DNA of 64,000 nucleotides, from the NCBI RefSeq assembly GCF_030285925.1, contig NZ_CP127251.1, forward strand, positions 3,085,001 to 3,149,000, read 5' to 3'. A program made the position numbers and the translations under genes. This stretch comes from Devosia sp. YIM 151766. GTDB lineage: Bacteria; Pseudomonadota; Alphaproteobacteria; Rhizobiales; Devosiaceae. The notes under the pieces were generated by a model. It saw only the letters and a list, made by a program, of their open reading frames with translations. It was not told the origin of the DNA and did no database searches. This document shows positions 49,091-58,889 of the stretch, piece by piece; position 1 is the stretch's first letter; each line of letters begins with the position of its first letter.

Positions 49091-49191
49091 GAGAACCAGA
49101 CCCGGATGCGCCACAGCCGCCCTGCGGGAAGCGGGCGACTGTGCAAGCTATAAGTCAGTTCTTGCCGGAAATGAACACGCCCATCCCTTTA

Positions 49192-49875
49192 TCAGGGGAC
49201 AAGCCGATAGCCGCCATCCTCGGTCACCAGCAGCCGTGCATTGGACGGGTCGCGCTCGATCTTCTGCCGTAGCCGGTAGATATGGGTTTCGAGGGTGTGG
49301 GTGGTGACGCGGTTATTATAGCCCCAAACCTCCTTGAGCAGAATATCGCGGGTAATGGTCTTGGGGCCCTGCCGGTAAAGATATTTCAAAATCGAAGTTT
49401 CCTTGTCGGTCAGGCGCACCTTGATGCCGTCATTGGTCTCCAGCAGCTTGGCCGCCGGCTGGAAGCTGTATTGCCCGATGGTGAACACCGCGTCCTCGCT
49501 CTGGTCGCGCTGTCGCAGCGCGGCATTGATCCGCGCCAGCAAGACCGGATAGCGGAAGGGCTTGGTGAGATAATCGTTGGCCCCGGCTTCGAAGCCCTTG
49601 ATCTCGTCGGCATCGGTATCGTGGCCGGTCAGCATCAGTACCGGGCTCTTATAGCCTTCCTGACGCATTATCTTGATCGCCTCGCGACCATCCATATCCG
49701 GTAGCCCGACATCGAGAATGGTCAGTTCCACATTGTTTTCGCGCACCGCTTGCAGCGCGTCATTGGCCGTTGCAGCCTGAAGCACGTCAAATTCCGGTTC
49801 GGCCTTGAGCTGCTCCACCAAGGTCTGGCGCAGATCCGCGTCGTCGTCCACGACAAGGATGCGTCGCTTGTTCAT
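49192..49875 (-). CDS. OmpR-family response regulator, CenR-like
   Basis: A 227-residue two-component regulator. The receiver has VVDDDADLR, phospho-acceptor Asp55 in ILDVGLPDMDGRE, and LTGHDTDADEIKGFEAGAND with TKPF lysine; the winged-helix output has LTDKETSILKYLYRQGPK, EVWGYNNRVTTHTLETHIYR and LVTEDGGYRLVP. From memory this closely resembles CenR, the alphaproteobacterial cell-envelope regulator, but I could not compare directly, so the symbol is left blank. No histidine kinase is adjacent, which is usual for cenR. GGAG precedes the ATG at 49875. Confidence 0.88.
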   Translation of the reverse strand: MNKRRILVVDDDADLRQTLVEQLKAEPEFDVLQAATANDALQAVRENNVELTILDVGLPDMDGREAIKIMRQEGYKSPVLMLTGHDTDADEIKGFEAGANDYLTKPFRYPVLLARINAALRQRDQSEDAVFTIGQYSFQPAAKLLETNDGIKVRLTDKETSILKYLYRQGPKTITRDILLKEVWGYNNRVTTHTLETHIYRLRQKIERDPSNARLLVTEDGGYRLVP

Positions 49876-50062
49876 TGTTTTCTCCGGTCTTTTCCGTCGT
49901 GACCGACCAAGGTCACATTATTGCGACCGGTTTTTGGCCAGCCAATCACATCGACGTTATTCAACGGCGGCAACGCGCGACCGGGGGCAAAAGTTGCAGC
50001 GTCGAACTGTGTCGGAGGGCAAATCGCTCCAGTAGCGCGATTGGAAGCCGGAGGGCTGAGCG

Positions 50063-50764
50063 CTATGCCCGAATGGCGCTCGCCTCCACCGCCCGCTGCC
50101 CGAACAGCGCCGATCCCACTCTTACATGAGTGGCGCCCATGGCAATGGCGGTTTCGAAGTCGCCGCTCATGCCCATCGACAACTGCTCGACCGCCGCCGC
50201 CCGGCCGAGCCTGGCCAGATGCGCGAAATACGGCCCAGGCGGTTGGCCATCGGGCGGAATGCACATCAGCCCGACGATTTCGAGCCCATGCAGGTCGCGG
50301 CAGCGGCGGACGAAATCCAGGGTCTCCGCAACCGGAATCCCCGCCTTTTGCTCCTCGCCGCCGATATTGACCTGCACGAAACAGGGCAGGCTCTTACCCG
50401 CCCGCTGCATTTCCTGGGCAAGAATGCTGGCGAGCCTGTCGCGATCGACTGATTCGATCACATCGAACAAAGCCACCGCCTCCCGCGCCTTGTTGGTTTG
50501 CAGCGGGCCGATGAGATGGAGCTCGATATCCGGATAGGCCGCCCGGAGCGCCGGCCATTTGACCTTGGCCTCCTGCACCCGGTTTTCCCCGAAGACCCGT
50601 TGGCCGGCCTGTAGAAACGGCTCGATGGCCACCGCCGGAAAGGTCTTGGACACCGCGACCAGTTGGACCGATTCGGGCGGCGCGCCGAAACGGCGGCGGG
50701 CCTTTTCCATGCGATTGGCAATATCGTCGAGCGCGGTTTGGGCGCTTGCGGCGCTCTCGGCCAT
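50063..50764 (-). CDS. yggS: YggS/PLPBP family pyridoxal-phosphate homeostasis protein
   Basis: A 233-residue TIM-barrel PLP-binding protein that buffers free PLP and affects amino-acid metabolism. The PLP lysine is in LVAVSKTFP near residue 38; FGENRVQEAKVKWPAL, LHLIGPLQTNKAREAV, FVQVNIGGEEQKAGI, LMCIPP and LSMGMSGDFETAIAMGATHV follow in family order, with THVRVGSALFGQR at the end. The ATG at 50764 is chosen; a 33-codon extension upstream overlaps the leuS promoter region. It is divergent from leuS. Confidence 0.95.
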   Translation of the reverse strand: MAESAASAQTALDDIANRMEKARRRFGAPPESVQLVAVSKTFPAVAIEPFLQAGQRVFGENRVQEAKVKWPALRAAYPDIELHLIGPLQTNKAREAVALFDVIESVDRDRLASILAQEMQRAGKSLPCFVQVNIGGEEQKAGIPVAETLDFVRRCRDLHGLEIVGLMCIPPDGQPPGPYFAHLARLGRAAAVEQLSMGMSGDFETAIAMGATHVRVGSALFGQRAVEASAIRA

Positions 50765-50896
50765 GAGACGGCCCCGTTTCTGTTGACCTGATAGGGGATT
50801 TCTGATGATGGTCCGGTAACCAAAATCCCCTGAAAACGCAAGCTGCGCCGCCCTTTGCGGCAAGCCCCGGCGTTACATCTTGCAAGGACGACACCA

Positions 50897-53509
50897 GTGA
50901 GCGGCGAACGCTACAATCCGCGTGAAAGCGAACCGAAATGGCAGAAGGTCTGGGACGAGCGGCAGAGCTTCGTCACTGCCAATGATGACCCGCGCGAGCC
51001 CTATTACGTCCTCGAGATGTTCCCCTATCCTTCCGGCCGCATCCATATGGGCCATGTGCGCAATTATTCCATGGGCGACGTGGTCGCCCGCTATCACCGC
51101 GCCAAGGGCAAGAATGTGCTGCACCCCATGGGCTGGGACGCTTTCGGCCTGCCGGCGGAAAATGCTGCCATCGAGCGCAATATCCATCCCGGCACCTGGA
51201 CCTATTCCAATATCGAGGCGATGAAGAAGCAGCTCAAGTCGATGGGCCTGTCCATCGACTGGACCCGCGAAATCGCCACCTGCTCGCCCGATTATTACCG
51301 GCATCAGCAGGCCATGTTCATTGATATGCTGGAAGCTGGGCTGGCTACCCGCAAAAGCTCCAAGGTCAATTGGGACCCGGTCGACATGACCGTCCTGGCC
51401 AATGAACAGGTGATCGACGGCAAGGGCTGGCGCTCCGGCGCCCCCGTCGAACAGCGCGAGCTGACCCAATGGTTCTTCAAGATCGCCGATTTCGCCGAAG
51501 AGCTGCTGAGCGCTCTCGACGGCCTCACCGATTGGCCGGAAAAGGTGCGCCTGATGCAGCGCAACTGGATCGGCAAGTCGGAAGGCTTGCGCATCCTGTT
51601 CGAAATCCTGCCCAACGGGAAGAACGACGCCAATTCGGTCGAGGTCTTCACCACCCGGCCGGACACCATTTTCGGCGCCTCGTTCATCGCGCTGTCGCCC
51701 GACCACAAGCTGAGCGCCGCTTTGGCGGCCGGCAATCCTGAACTGGCTGAATTCATTGCCGAATTCCACCGTCAGGGCACGGCGACGGAGACGCTGGAAA
51801 AGGCCGAAAAGAAGGGCATCTTCACCGGGCTGACTGTCAAGCATCCGGTCATCGAGGGCGCCACCCTGCCAATTTATGTCGCCAATTTCGTGCTGATGGA
51901 TTACGGCACCGGCGCCATTTTCGGCTGCCCGGCCCATGACCAGCGCGATCTCGACTTCGCGCGCAAATATGACCTGCCGGTCATCCCGGTCGTATTGCCG
52001 CCCGGCGCCGATCCCGCCAGTTTTACGGTGGCGGACGAGGCCTATATGGAGGCCGGCACCATCTTCAATTCCGCTTTTCTCGATGGTCTTTCCATCGACG
52101 AGGCCAAGCGCGAGATCGGTGAATATTTCGGCGCCCGCCTTGTCGAGGGTAAACCGCAAGGCGCGGTGGAGATCAATTACCGTCTGCGTGACTGGGGCAT
52201 TTCGCGCCAGCGCTATTGGGGCTGTCCCATTCCGGTGATCCATTGCCAGGTCTGCGGCACCATTCCCGTGCCCAAGAAGGACCTGCCGGTCGTGCTGCCC
52301 GACGATGTCAGCTTCGACAAGCCGGGCAATGCGCTGGACCACCACCCGACCTGGAAGCATGTCGACTGCCCGCAATGCGGCGGCGCGGCGCGGCGCGAAA
52401 CCGACACCATGGACACATTCGTGGATTCGTCCTGGTATTTCGTCCGCTTCACTGCCCCCGATGCCGATACGCCCACCATTCCCGGGATTGCCGACCGCTG
52501 GCTGCCGGTGGACCAATATATCGGCGGCATCGAGCACGCCATTCTGCACCTGCTCTATTCGCGCTACTTCACCCGCGCCATGAAGGCCACCGGCCATGTC
52601 GGCCTGGACGAGCCCTTCAAGGGCCTGTTCACCCAGGGCATGGTGACCCATGAGACCTATAAGTCCGAGACCGGCGAATGGGTGGCGCCGGTGGATATCG
52701 TCTTCGACACCAATGGCGAGCAGCGCCTCGCCCGCCACGCCGCCAATGGCGCGCCGATCACCATCGGCTCGGTCGAAAAGATGAGCAAATCCAAGAAGAA
52801 CGTCGTCGATCCCGACGAGATTGTCGCCGGTTACGGCGCCGACACCGCGCGCTGGTTCATGTTGTCGGATTCTCCGCCGGAACGCGATGTGCAATGGACC
52901 GAAGCCGGCGTCGAAGGCGCCAGCCGCTTCCAGCAGCGCGTCTGGCGCCTGGTTCAGGACATTGTCGGAATTGCCAAACAGTCTCCAGACGTTGTTGCTG
53001 AAAATGACGCCAATGCTCTGGGCTTGCGCAAGATCATTCACCGAGCGATCGCCGGTGTTGGCGAGGATATCGAAGATCTCAGCTTCAACCGCGCCGTGGC
53101 GCGCATCTACGAGCTGACCAATGCCTTGGCCAAGGCCAAGGATAGCGGGGCGAACGATCCGGCAATGGCCATGGCTCTGACCGAAGGCATTACTGCTTTG
53201 ATCTTGTTGATCAATCCGATGATGCCACATCTGGCGGAAAGCTGCTGGGAGGCGCTGGGCAAGCAGGGATTGGTCGCCGATGCAAGTTGGCCGGAGGTCG
53301 ATCCGGCTCTGCTGGTCGATGACGCGGTTACCCTGCCGATCCAGATCAATGGCAAGCGCCGCGCCGAGATCAATGTCGCCAAGGGCCTGCCCGCCCCCGA
53401 GGTGGAAGCCCTGGTCCTGGCATTGGAGCCGGTACAAAAGGCTTTGGCCGGGTCGACGCCGAAAAAGATCGTGGTCGTGCCCGACCGCATCGTCAATATC
53501 GTCGTCTAG
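50897..53509 (+). CDS. leuS: Leucyl-tRNA synthetase
   Basis: Class I aminoacyl-tRNA synthetase charging tRNA-Leu. The 870-residue protein has the HIGH-type motif in [14 protein letters not shown] (about residue 50), the CP1 editing domain with [12 protein letters not shown], and [13 protein letters not shown] as KMSKS motif. A GTG at 50897, after AAGGAC, is the start that matches family length. It is divergent from yggS and is followed after five bases by holA; lptE, often found between them in relatives, is absent. Confidence 0.97.
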   Translation: MSGERYNPRESEPKWQKVWDERQSFVTANDDPREPYYVLEMFPYPSGRIHMGHVRNYSMGDVVARYHRAKGKNVLHPMGWDAFGLPAENAAIERNIHPGTWTYSNIEAMKKQLKSMGLSIDWTREIATCSPDYYRHQQAMFIDMLEAGLATRKSSKVNWDPVDMTVLANEQVIDGKGWRSGAPVEQRELTQWFFKIADFAEELLSALDGLTDWPEKVRLMQRNWIGKSEGLRILFEILPNGKNDANSVEVFTTRPDTIFGASFIALSPDHKLSAALAAGNPELAEFIAEFHRQGTATETLEKAEKKGIFTGLTVKHPVIEGATLPIYVANFVLMDYGTGAIFGCPAHDQRDLDFARKYDLPVIPVVLPPGADPASFTVADEAYMEAGTIFNSAFLDGLSIDEAKREIGEYFGARLVEGKPQGAVEINYRLRDWGISRQRYWGCPIPVIHCQVCGTIPVPKKDLPVVLPDDVSFDKPGNALDHHPTWKHVDCPQCGGAARRETDTMDTFVDSSWYFVRFTAPDADTPTIPGIADRWLPVDQYIGGIEHAILHLLYSRYFTRAMKATGHVGLDEPFKGLFTQGMVTHETYKSETGEWVAPVDIVFDTNGEQRLARHAANGAPITIGSVEKMSKSKKNVVDPDEIVAGYGADTARWFMLSDSPPERDVQWTEAGVEGASRFQQRVWRLVQDIVGIAKQSPDVVAENDANALGLRKIIHRAIAGVGEDIEDLSFNRAVARIYELTNALAKAKDSGANDPAMAMALTEGITALILLINPMMPHLAESCWEALGKQGLVADASWPEVDPALLVDDAVTLPIQINGKRRAEINVAKGLPAPEVEALVLALEPVQKALAGSTPKKIVVVPDRIVNIVV

Positions 53510-53514
53510 CCCCG

Positions 53515-54537
53515 ATGACCGCGCTCAAGGCCCATGAGGTCGCCCGCTATCTGGCGCGCCCCGATCTGGACGAGGGTATTTTCCTCGCCTATGGGCCCGA
53601 TAGCGGCCTGGTTCGCGAGACGGCCCAGCGCCTGATCCGAAAATTGACCGGCGACGATCCCGCTTCGGCCAATATCACCATCTTTGACGGGCCGGAGCTG
53701 GCATCCGACCCGTCGCAATTGCTCCTGGAAGCCCGCTCCGACTCGCTTTTCGGCGGCAAGCGCATTATCAGGGTGCGCAACGCCACCAAGGCCCTAGTCC
53801 TGCCGCTGACCGAGCTGCGCGACGATCCCGGCGGCACCGCCATCGTGCTGGAAGCCGACAATCTGCCGCCCCGCGACGCCCTGCGTGCGCTGATCGAGGC
53901 CGCCAAGCTGGGTCGCGCCCTGCCCTGCTATCCCGATTCCGACGAGACCCTGATGGCCTTGATGCGGGAGACCTTCAATCAGGCCGGCATTCGCGCCGAT
54001 GCTGATGTCGCTCCCACCCTGCGCGAGATCCTCGGCAACGACCGCGAGGTGACCCGCAGGGAGCTGGAAAAGCTGACCCTATATGCCGCAGCCAGCAAGA
54101 CGCTGACCCGCGACGATGTGCTGCTGCTCTGCGCCGACAATGGCGCCTTGGCTGTGGATGCCATTCTGGACGCCACCGGCGGCGGCCATGCCGAAAAACT
54201 GGAACTGGCCCTCAACCGGGCCCTTGCCGCCAATATAAATCCGCAGCAATTGCTGGCGATGCTGACCAATCATTTCGCCAATCTCCGCCGCTGGCGCACC
54301 GAAGTGGATGCCGGAAAGCCAGCTCGCGCCGTGCTCGACGGGTTGAGACCCAAACCGCATTTTTCTCGAATCGGGGCGCTGGAGCAGCAATTGCGGCTCT
54401 GGACCGATGCCGCCCTGACGACAGCCAGCGAAAGGCTTCTGCAAGCCACATCCGATACCAGACGGCGTCCGGCCTTGTCAGAGACCATGCTTCGCCGAAC
54501 CACGCTGGCCCTCTGCATGCTCGCCGCGGCGCATTAA
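53515..54537 (+). CDS. holA: DNA polymerase III delta subunit
   Basis: Clamp-loader subunit that opens the beta ring. The 340-residue product has the HolA layout: N-terminal VARYLARPDLDEGIFLAYGP, with PDSGLVRETAQRLIRKL, the FDGPELASDPSQLLLEARS segment, LGNDREVTRRELEKLTLYA and C-terminal helical NINPQQLLAMLTNHFANLRRW. It follows leuS by five bases, so the two are cotranscribed. It is convergent with parB, a parS-like site lying between. Confidence 0.93.
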   Translation: MTALKAHEVARYLARPDLDEGIFLAYGPDSGLVRETAQRLIRKLTGDDPASANITIFDGPELASDPSQLLLEARSDSLFGGKRIIRVRNATKALVLPLTELRDDPGGTAIVLEADNLPPRDALRALIEAAKLGRALPCYPDSDETLMALMRETFNQAGIRADADVAPTLREILGNDREVTRRELEKLTLYAAASKTLTRDDVLLLCADNGALAVDAILDATGGGHAEKLELALNRALAANINPQQLLAMLTNHFANLRRWRTEVDAGKPARAVLDGLRPKPHFSRIGALEQQLRLWTDAALTTASERLLQATSDTRRRPALSETMLRRTTLALCMLAAAH

Positions 54538-54555
54538 CACCGCGTTTTTCTGCGC

Positions 54556-54571
54556 GGTTTCACGTGGAACA
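54556..54571. promoter_or_regulatory. parS-like ParB site 1 (holA-parB intergenic)
   Basis: GGTTTCACGTGGAACA matches the parS palindrome TGTTTCACGTGAAACA at 14 of 16 positions. It lies between the convergent holA and parB genes. Confidence 0.75.
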
Positions 54572-54588
54572 GCAGATAATTCAGGCGC

Positions 54589-55467
54589 TTACCTGGTTCT
54601 GCCCGTCAAACGCAGGCAGAGATCGTCCAATTGTTCGAGCGTCCTATAGCGGATTTCGAGCTTGCCACCGCGTTCGGAATGGTTGAGCGCCACGCTCAGG
54701 CCCAAAGTGTCGGCGAGACGCCGTTCCAGCGCCAACGTATCGGCATCGCGCTGCTCATCATTGTCAGATAAAGGTTTGCGCCGAGGCAGGTCACGCTGCT
54801 GGCTGAGAGCTTCGGCCTCGCGCACCGACAAACCCTTATCGACGATCTGGCGCGCCAGGCCCGCCGGGTCCTCGACGGTGATCAGGGTCCGTGCATGCCC
54901 GGCCGTCAACGTGCCGCTGGCCACCATGCCCCGCACATCCTCCGGCAGGCGCAGCAGCCGAAGCGTATTGGCGACATGCGAGCGGCTCTTGCCGATGACC
55001 TGCGCCAGGTCCTGTTGCGTATATTCGAATTGCTCGATCAACTGGCCATAACCCATGGCCTCTTCCAGCGGGTTGAGGTCGGCGCGCTGCACATTCTCGA
55101 TAATGGCGAGCTCCAGCGCCTCCTTGTCGTCGACCTCACGAATAATGACCGGAACGTCATGCAAGCCGGCCTTCTGCGCCGCCCGCCAGCGCCGTTCGCC
55201 GGCGATCAGCTCGAAAATATTCGGGTCCTCGCTCGGGCGCACCAATAAAGGTGACATCACGCCCTTTTCCCGGATCGAATTGGTCAGCTCTTCCAGCTGC
55301 TCGGCATCGAAAGAGCGGCGCGGATTGGCGCGATTGGCGATGATGAAATCGACCGGCAGTCTTTTGCTGCCCGATCCCGATTCGGTGACCCTGGCACCTT
55401 CCATCACGGCCATATCGCCGATCAATGCCGCCAGGCCCCGCCCCAGTCGCGTCGGTTTGTCGGTCAT
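54589..55467 (-). CDS. parB: Chromosome-partitioning protein ParB
   Basis: CTP-dependent DNA clamp that loads at parS and organises the origin for segregation. In the 292-residue protein the N-terminal RGLAALIGDM is the ParA-contact region. The CTPase/parS-binding part has LLVRPSEDPNIFELIAGERR with the arginine patch GERRWRAAQ, NVQRADLNPLEEAMGY and the helix-turn-helix TQQDLAQVIGKSRSHVAN. The C-terminal dimerisation domain ends LDDLCLRLTGRTR. It follows parA by nine bases in the same direction. Confidence 0.97.
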   Translation of the reverse strand: MTDKPTRLGRGLAALIGDMAVMEGARVTESGSGSKRLPVDFIIANRANPRRSFDAEQLEELTNSIREKGVMSPLLVRPSEDPNIFELIAGERRWRAAQKAGLHDVPVIIREVDDKEALELAIIENVQRADLNPLEEAMGYGQLIEQFEYTQQDLAQVIGKSRSHVANTLRLLRLPEDVRGMVASGTLTAGHARTLITVEDPAGLARQIVDKGLSVREAEALSQQRDLPRRKPLSDNDEQRDADTLALERRLADTLGLSVALNHSERGGKLEIRYRTLEQLDDLCLRLTGRTR

Positions 55468-55476
55468 TATCGGCTC

Positions 55477-56277
55477 CTAGGCTGCATTCAGCCGCCGTTC
55501 GCGGCGGATCACTTCGGTGGCAAGGCGCAGATAGGCCTGGCTGCCGGCACATTTGAGGTCATAAAGCAGCGCCGGCTTGCCATAGGATGGCGCTTCCGAC
55601 AGCCGCACATTGCGCGGGATCACCGTATCATAGACCAGCTCGCCCATTTCGCTGCGCACATCGGCCAGCACCTGTTCGGACAGATTGTTGCGCTTGTCGA
55701 ACATGGTCATGACCACGCCCTGAATGGAGAGCCGCGGATTGAGCGTCGAGCGAATCTGCTCGATGGTCTGCAGCAATTGGCTGAGCCCCTCCAGCGCGAA
55801 GAATTCGCATTGCAGCGGCACCAGCACCGCATCGGCGGCCACTAATGAATTGACCGTCAGCAAGTTCAGCGATGGCGGGCAATCGATCAGAATATAGCTG
55901 ACCGGCTGATCGTTGATACGCAATGCGCTCATATCCTTGACGGCATTGCGTAATTTGAACGCGCGATCAGCATGGCCGGCAATGGTCAGCTCGACGCCGA
56001 GCAGGTCCATGGTCGAGGGAACGATCGCCACATTGGGCACGCTGGTCATGATGGCCGCTTCCGGCACGCTGGCCTCGCCGACCAGCACATCATAGGCCGA
56101 GACAGCCCGCTCGGTCCGGGAAATGCCGAGCCCGGTGGAGGCATTGCCCTGCGGATCGAGATCGATAATGAGCACGCGCTCACCGATTGCCGCCAGGGCG
56201 GTGGCGAGATTGATCGCCGTCGTGGTTTTGCCCACGCCACCCTTCTGATTGGCCAAAGTCAAAATCCGGGGTGCCAA
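55477..56277 (-). CDS. parA: Chromosome-partitioning ATPase ParA
   Basis: Walker-type ATPase that moves ParB-parS complexes. The 266-residue protein opens with RILTLANQKGGVGKTTTAIN, containing the deviant Walker A KGGVGKTT, then IDLDPQGNASTGLG and VLIDCPPSLNLLTVNSL (here read YILIDCPPSLNLLT). The start is a TTG at 56277, supported by GGAGG seven bases before it. It lies between rsmG (18-base gap) and parB, forming the conserved mnmG-rsmG-parA-parB operon. Confidence 0.97.
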   Translation of the reverse strand: MAPRILTLANQKGGVGKTTTAINLATALAAIGERVLIIDLDPQGNASTGLGISRTERAVSAYDVLVGEASVPEAAIMTSVPNVAIVPSTMDLLGVELTIAGHADRAFKLRNAVKDMSALRINDQPVSYILIDCPPSLNLLTVNSLVAADAVLVPLQCEFFALEGLSQLLQTIEQIRSTLNPRLSIQGVVMTMFDKRNNLSEQVLADVRSEMGELVYDTVIPRNVRLSEAPSYGKPALLYDLKCAGSQAYLRLATEVIRRERRLNAA

Positions 56278-56295
56278 ATTGGCCTCCGTATGCCG

Positions 56296-56943
56296 CTAAC
56301 GCTCTGATTTCCGTCGCAGATTTGTGACCGTAAGGATCACGCCGCTCGGATCGATGTCACTGGGCTTTATTAACACATCGTGAACCCAATGCGCACCCGA
56401 TTCGGTGAGCTCTTCAACATGTTCCCGTCCTTTATGCAATAAGGCGCGGCTTTTCACGCCAAAGAACGGTTCCATCCATGCACAAAGCTGCGGCATAGCC
56501 GCCAAGGCGCGCGAGGTGATGACGTCGGGAACGCCTGTTTCACGTGAATCAATATCCTCACTGCGGCGCCCGATCACCGTAACATCGAGGGCCAGCTCCC
56601 GGGCCACCGTCCGCAGAAAGCTTACTTTGCGGGCCGTCGGCTCGACCAGCACGAAGCGTCTGCGGCTGCCTTTGCTGGCAATGGCCAGCGGCAGAGCCGG
56701 GAAACCGCCGCCACTCCCCAAATCGAGAAAGAGCACATCTTCGGGCGAGGTCAGCGGCAATATTTGCAGGCTATCGGCGAAATGCCGTATCCAGATCTGC
56801 GCCAATGTTTCACGTGAAACCAGATTCTGTACCGACTGCCATGTTCGCAGCAGCGTGGCATAGGATTCCAGATCCGTGCCCACCGCCTCGATGGAGCGAG
56901 AAAAATAGGCGGCGTAAGGCGCTATTGCGGTGAAGTCAGCCAT
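56296..56943 (-). CDS. rsmG: 16S rRNA (guanine527-N7)-methyltransferase
   Basis: Methylates G527 in the 530 loop of 16S rRNA. The 215-residue product has SRETLAQIWIRHFADSLQIL, the SAM-binding FLDLGSGGGFPALPLAI and VITSRALAAMPQLCAWMEPF. The start ATG at 56943 shares a base with the mnmG stop (TAATG). Two parS-like sites lie inside the coding sequence, at 56536 and 56806. Confidence 0.96.
   Translation of the reverse strand: MADFTAIAPYAAYFSRSIEAVGTDLESYATLLRTWQSVQNLVSRETLAQIWIRHFADSLQILPLTSPEDVLFLDLGSGGGFPALPLAIASKGSRRRFVLVEPTARKVSFLRTVARELALDVTVIGRRSEDIDSRETGVPDVITSRALAAMPQLCAWMEPFFGVKSRALLHKGREHVEELTESGAHWVHDVLIKPSDIDPSGVILTVTNLRRKSER
56536..56551. promoter_or_regulatory. parS-like ParB site 2 (within rsmG)
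   Basis: TGTTTCACGTGAATCA matches the parS consensus at 15 of 16 positions. It lies in the rsmG coding sequence. Confidence 0.85.
56806..56821. promoter_or_regulatory. parS-like ParB site 3 (within rsmG)
   Basis: TGTTTCACGTGAAACC matches the parS consensus at 15 of 16 positions; only the last base differs. It lies in the rsmG coding sequence. Confidence 0.88.
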
Positions 56944-58805
56944 TAGCCGACCTGGCGCCACGCGCCCCGCCGAATCACCGCCAGCAATAAGGTGATGGCC
57001 GCTGGCGTCATACCGTCCACCGCTTGCGCCTGCGCAATGGTCTGAGGCTGTTGCTGGCTCAGTTTCTGGCGCAACTCGATCGACAGGCCCGATATCCCCA
57101 TATAATCGAGACCGTCTGGAATGGCGCGTTGTTCGTCGCGGCGCATGCTCTCGATATCGGCCTTCTGACGGTCGAGATAGACCGCATATTGCGCGTCTAT
57201 GCCCACCTGCGCCAGCACCGATGCATCGATATCCGCAACCTCGGGCCAGAGTTTGGTCAGATCCTCGGGCGTCAGGCTTGGATAGGAAAGCAGATCGAAA
57301 GCGCTGCGGCGCTTGCCATCCTCATTCACCGCCAACCCGGCCTTGCGGGCTTCGCTCGGTGAGGCCGAGAGCGAATGCAACAGCGCCCGGCAACCGTCCA
57401 GCGCGACGATTTTTTGCCGATAGGCGGCCTCGCGTTTTTCACCCACAAGCCCCGCTTGCAGGCCCAGGGCGGTCAGGCGCTGATCGGCATTATCGGCGCG
57501 CAGATGCAGGCGGAATTCCGCCCGCGACGTGAACATGCGATAAGGCTCGCTGACCCCGCGCCGCACCAGATCGTCGATCATGACGCCAAGATAGCTTTCG
57601 GTACGCGACAATATGATGGGATCGGCACCCTTGCTGGCCCGGGCGGCGTTGGCGCCGGCCAGCAGGCCTTGGGCGCCGGCCTCTTCATAACCGGTGGTGC
57701 CGTTGATCTGGCCTGCCAGGTAAAGGCCCGGCTGCCGCTTCAACTCCAGCGTGGGCCGCAATTCGCGTGGATCGACGTGATCATATTCGATGGCATAGCC
57801 GTGCTGCAGGATGCGCACATTTTCGAGCCCGGGCAAGGTGCGGAGGAAGGTGTCCTGCACCTCTGGCGGCAGCGAGCTGGAGACGCCATTGGGATAGATA
57901 GTGTTATCGTCCAGCCCCTCCGGTTCCAGAAAAATCTGGTGGCTGTCGCGATCGGCGAAACGGACCACCTTATCCTCGATGGATGGGCAATAGCGCGGAC
58001 CGCGGCTCTGGATGCGGCCGGAATACATCGGTGAGCGATGCACGTTGGCGGCAATGATCGCATGGGTTTCCGCATTGGTACGGGTAATGTGGCAGGACAC
58101 CTGCGGCGTGGTGATTTTTTCCGTCAGCGCCGAGAACGGTTCCGGCGCGTCGTCGCCCTTTTGTTCGTCAAGGATAGAATAATCGATGGAATCGCGCGCC
58201 AGCCGCGCCGGAGTGCCGGTCTTGAGCCGGCCCAATTGCAGGCCCAGTTTCTCGAGCCGCGTGGAGAGGCCAAGCACCGGATTCTCACCAATTCGCCCTG
58301 CCGGAAAGCTGATCTCGCCTTTATGGATCAAGCCACGCAGGAACGTGCCGGTGGTGAGCACCACGGCCTTGGCGCCGATAGAGGTACCGTCGAGCAGGCG
58401 GACCCCGCTGACCGCACCATTGCGCACCTCGATATCGTCAACCTCGGCCTCGATCACGTCGAGATTCGGCTGCGCAGAAATCGCCGCCTGCATGGCTTGC
58501 CGGTATAATTTGCGGTCGGCCTGGGCGCGTGGACCGCGCACGGCCGGGCCCTTGCGCCGATTGAGAACCCGAAACTGGATACCCGCCTGATCGGCCACCC
58601 GGGCCATCAATCCGTCCAGCGCATCGATTTCGCGCACCAGATGACCCTTGCCCAGACCACCGATCGCCGGATTGCAGCTCATCTCGCCAATCGTGGCGAA
58701 GCGATGGGTGATGAGTGCGGTCGGGACGCCCAGGCGCGCCGAAGCGGCAGCAGCCTCGGTGCCGGCATGCCCACCCCCGACAACGATGACGGCATAATCA
58801 TTCAT
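56943..58805 (-). CDS. mnmG: tRNA uridine-5-carboxymethylaminomethyl modification enzyme MnmG
   Basis: FAD-dependent partner of MnmE that modifies U34 of certain tRNAs. The 620-residue protein begins [20 protein letters not shown], an FAD Rossmann motif; [33 protein letters not shown] and [15 protein letters not shown] follow, and [20 protein letters not shown] lies near residue 360. The C-terminal helical domain binds MnmE and tRNA. mnmE is directly upstream, across 81 bases holding two parS-like sites. Confidence 0.97.
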   Translation of the reverse strand: MNDYAVIVVGGGHAGTEAAAASARLGVPTALITHRFATIGEMSCNPAIGGLGKGHLVREIDALDGLMARVADQAGIQFRVLNRRKGPAVRGPRAQADRKLYRQAMQAAISAQPNLDVIEAEVDDIEVRNGAVSGVRLLDGTSIGAKAVVLTTGTFLRGLIHKGEISFPAGRIGENPVLGLSTRLEKLGLQLGRLKTGTPARLARDSIDYSILDEQKGDDAPEPFSALTEKITTPQVSCHITRTNAETHAIIAANVHRSPMYSGRIQSRGPRYCPSIEDKVVRFADRDSHQIFLEPEGLDDNTIYPNGVSSSLPPEVQDTFLRTLPGLENVRILQHGYAIEYDHVDPRELRPTLELKRQPGLYLAGQINGTTGYEEAGAQGLLAGANAARASKGADPIILSRTESYLGVMIDDLVRRGVSEPYRMFTSRAEFRLHLRADNADQRLTALGLQAGLVGEKREAAYRQKIVALDGCRALLHSLSASPSEARKAGLAVNEDGKRRSAFDLLSYPSLTPEDLTKLWPEVADIDASVLAQVGIDAQYAVYLDRQKADIESMRRDEQRAIPDGLDYMGISGLSIELRQKLSQQQPQTIAQAQAVDGMTPAAITLLLAVIRRGAWRQVG

Positions 58806-58837
58806 GACAGGTCTCCAGGACCCCCGACATAGGTCAA

Positions 58838-58853
58838 TGTTTCACGTGAATCA
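58838..58853. promoter_or_regulatory. parS-like ParB site 4 (mnmE-mnmG gap)
   Basis: TGTTTCACGTGAATCA, identical to site 2, matches the parS consensus at 15 of 16 positions. It is in the 81-base intergenic gap, upstream of mnmG. Confidence 0.87.
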
Positions 58854-58873
58854 ATTCACGGCTCAGTATCCAC

Positions 58874-58889
58874 GGTTTCACGTGAATCA
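58874..58889. promoter_or_regulatory. parS-like ParB site 5 (mnmE 3' end)
   Basis: GGTTTCACGTGAATCA matches the consensus at 14 of 16 positions. It covers the last bases of mnmE, 36 bases from site 4. Confidence 0.8.

Noticed and set aside
50873..53437. 854-codon reverse-strand frame across leuS
   Set aside because: Antisense shadow of a complete leucyl-tRNA synthetase; long open frames arise from GC-biased codons.
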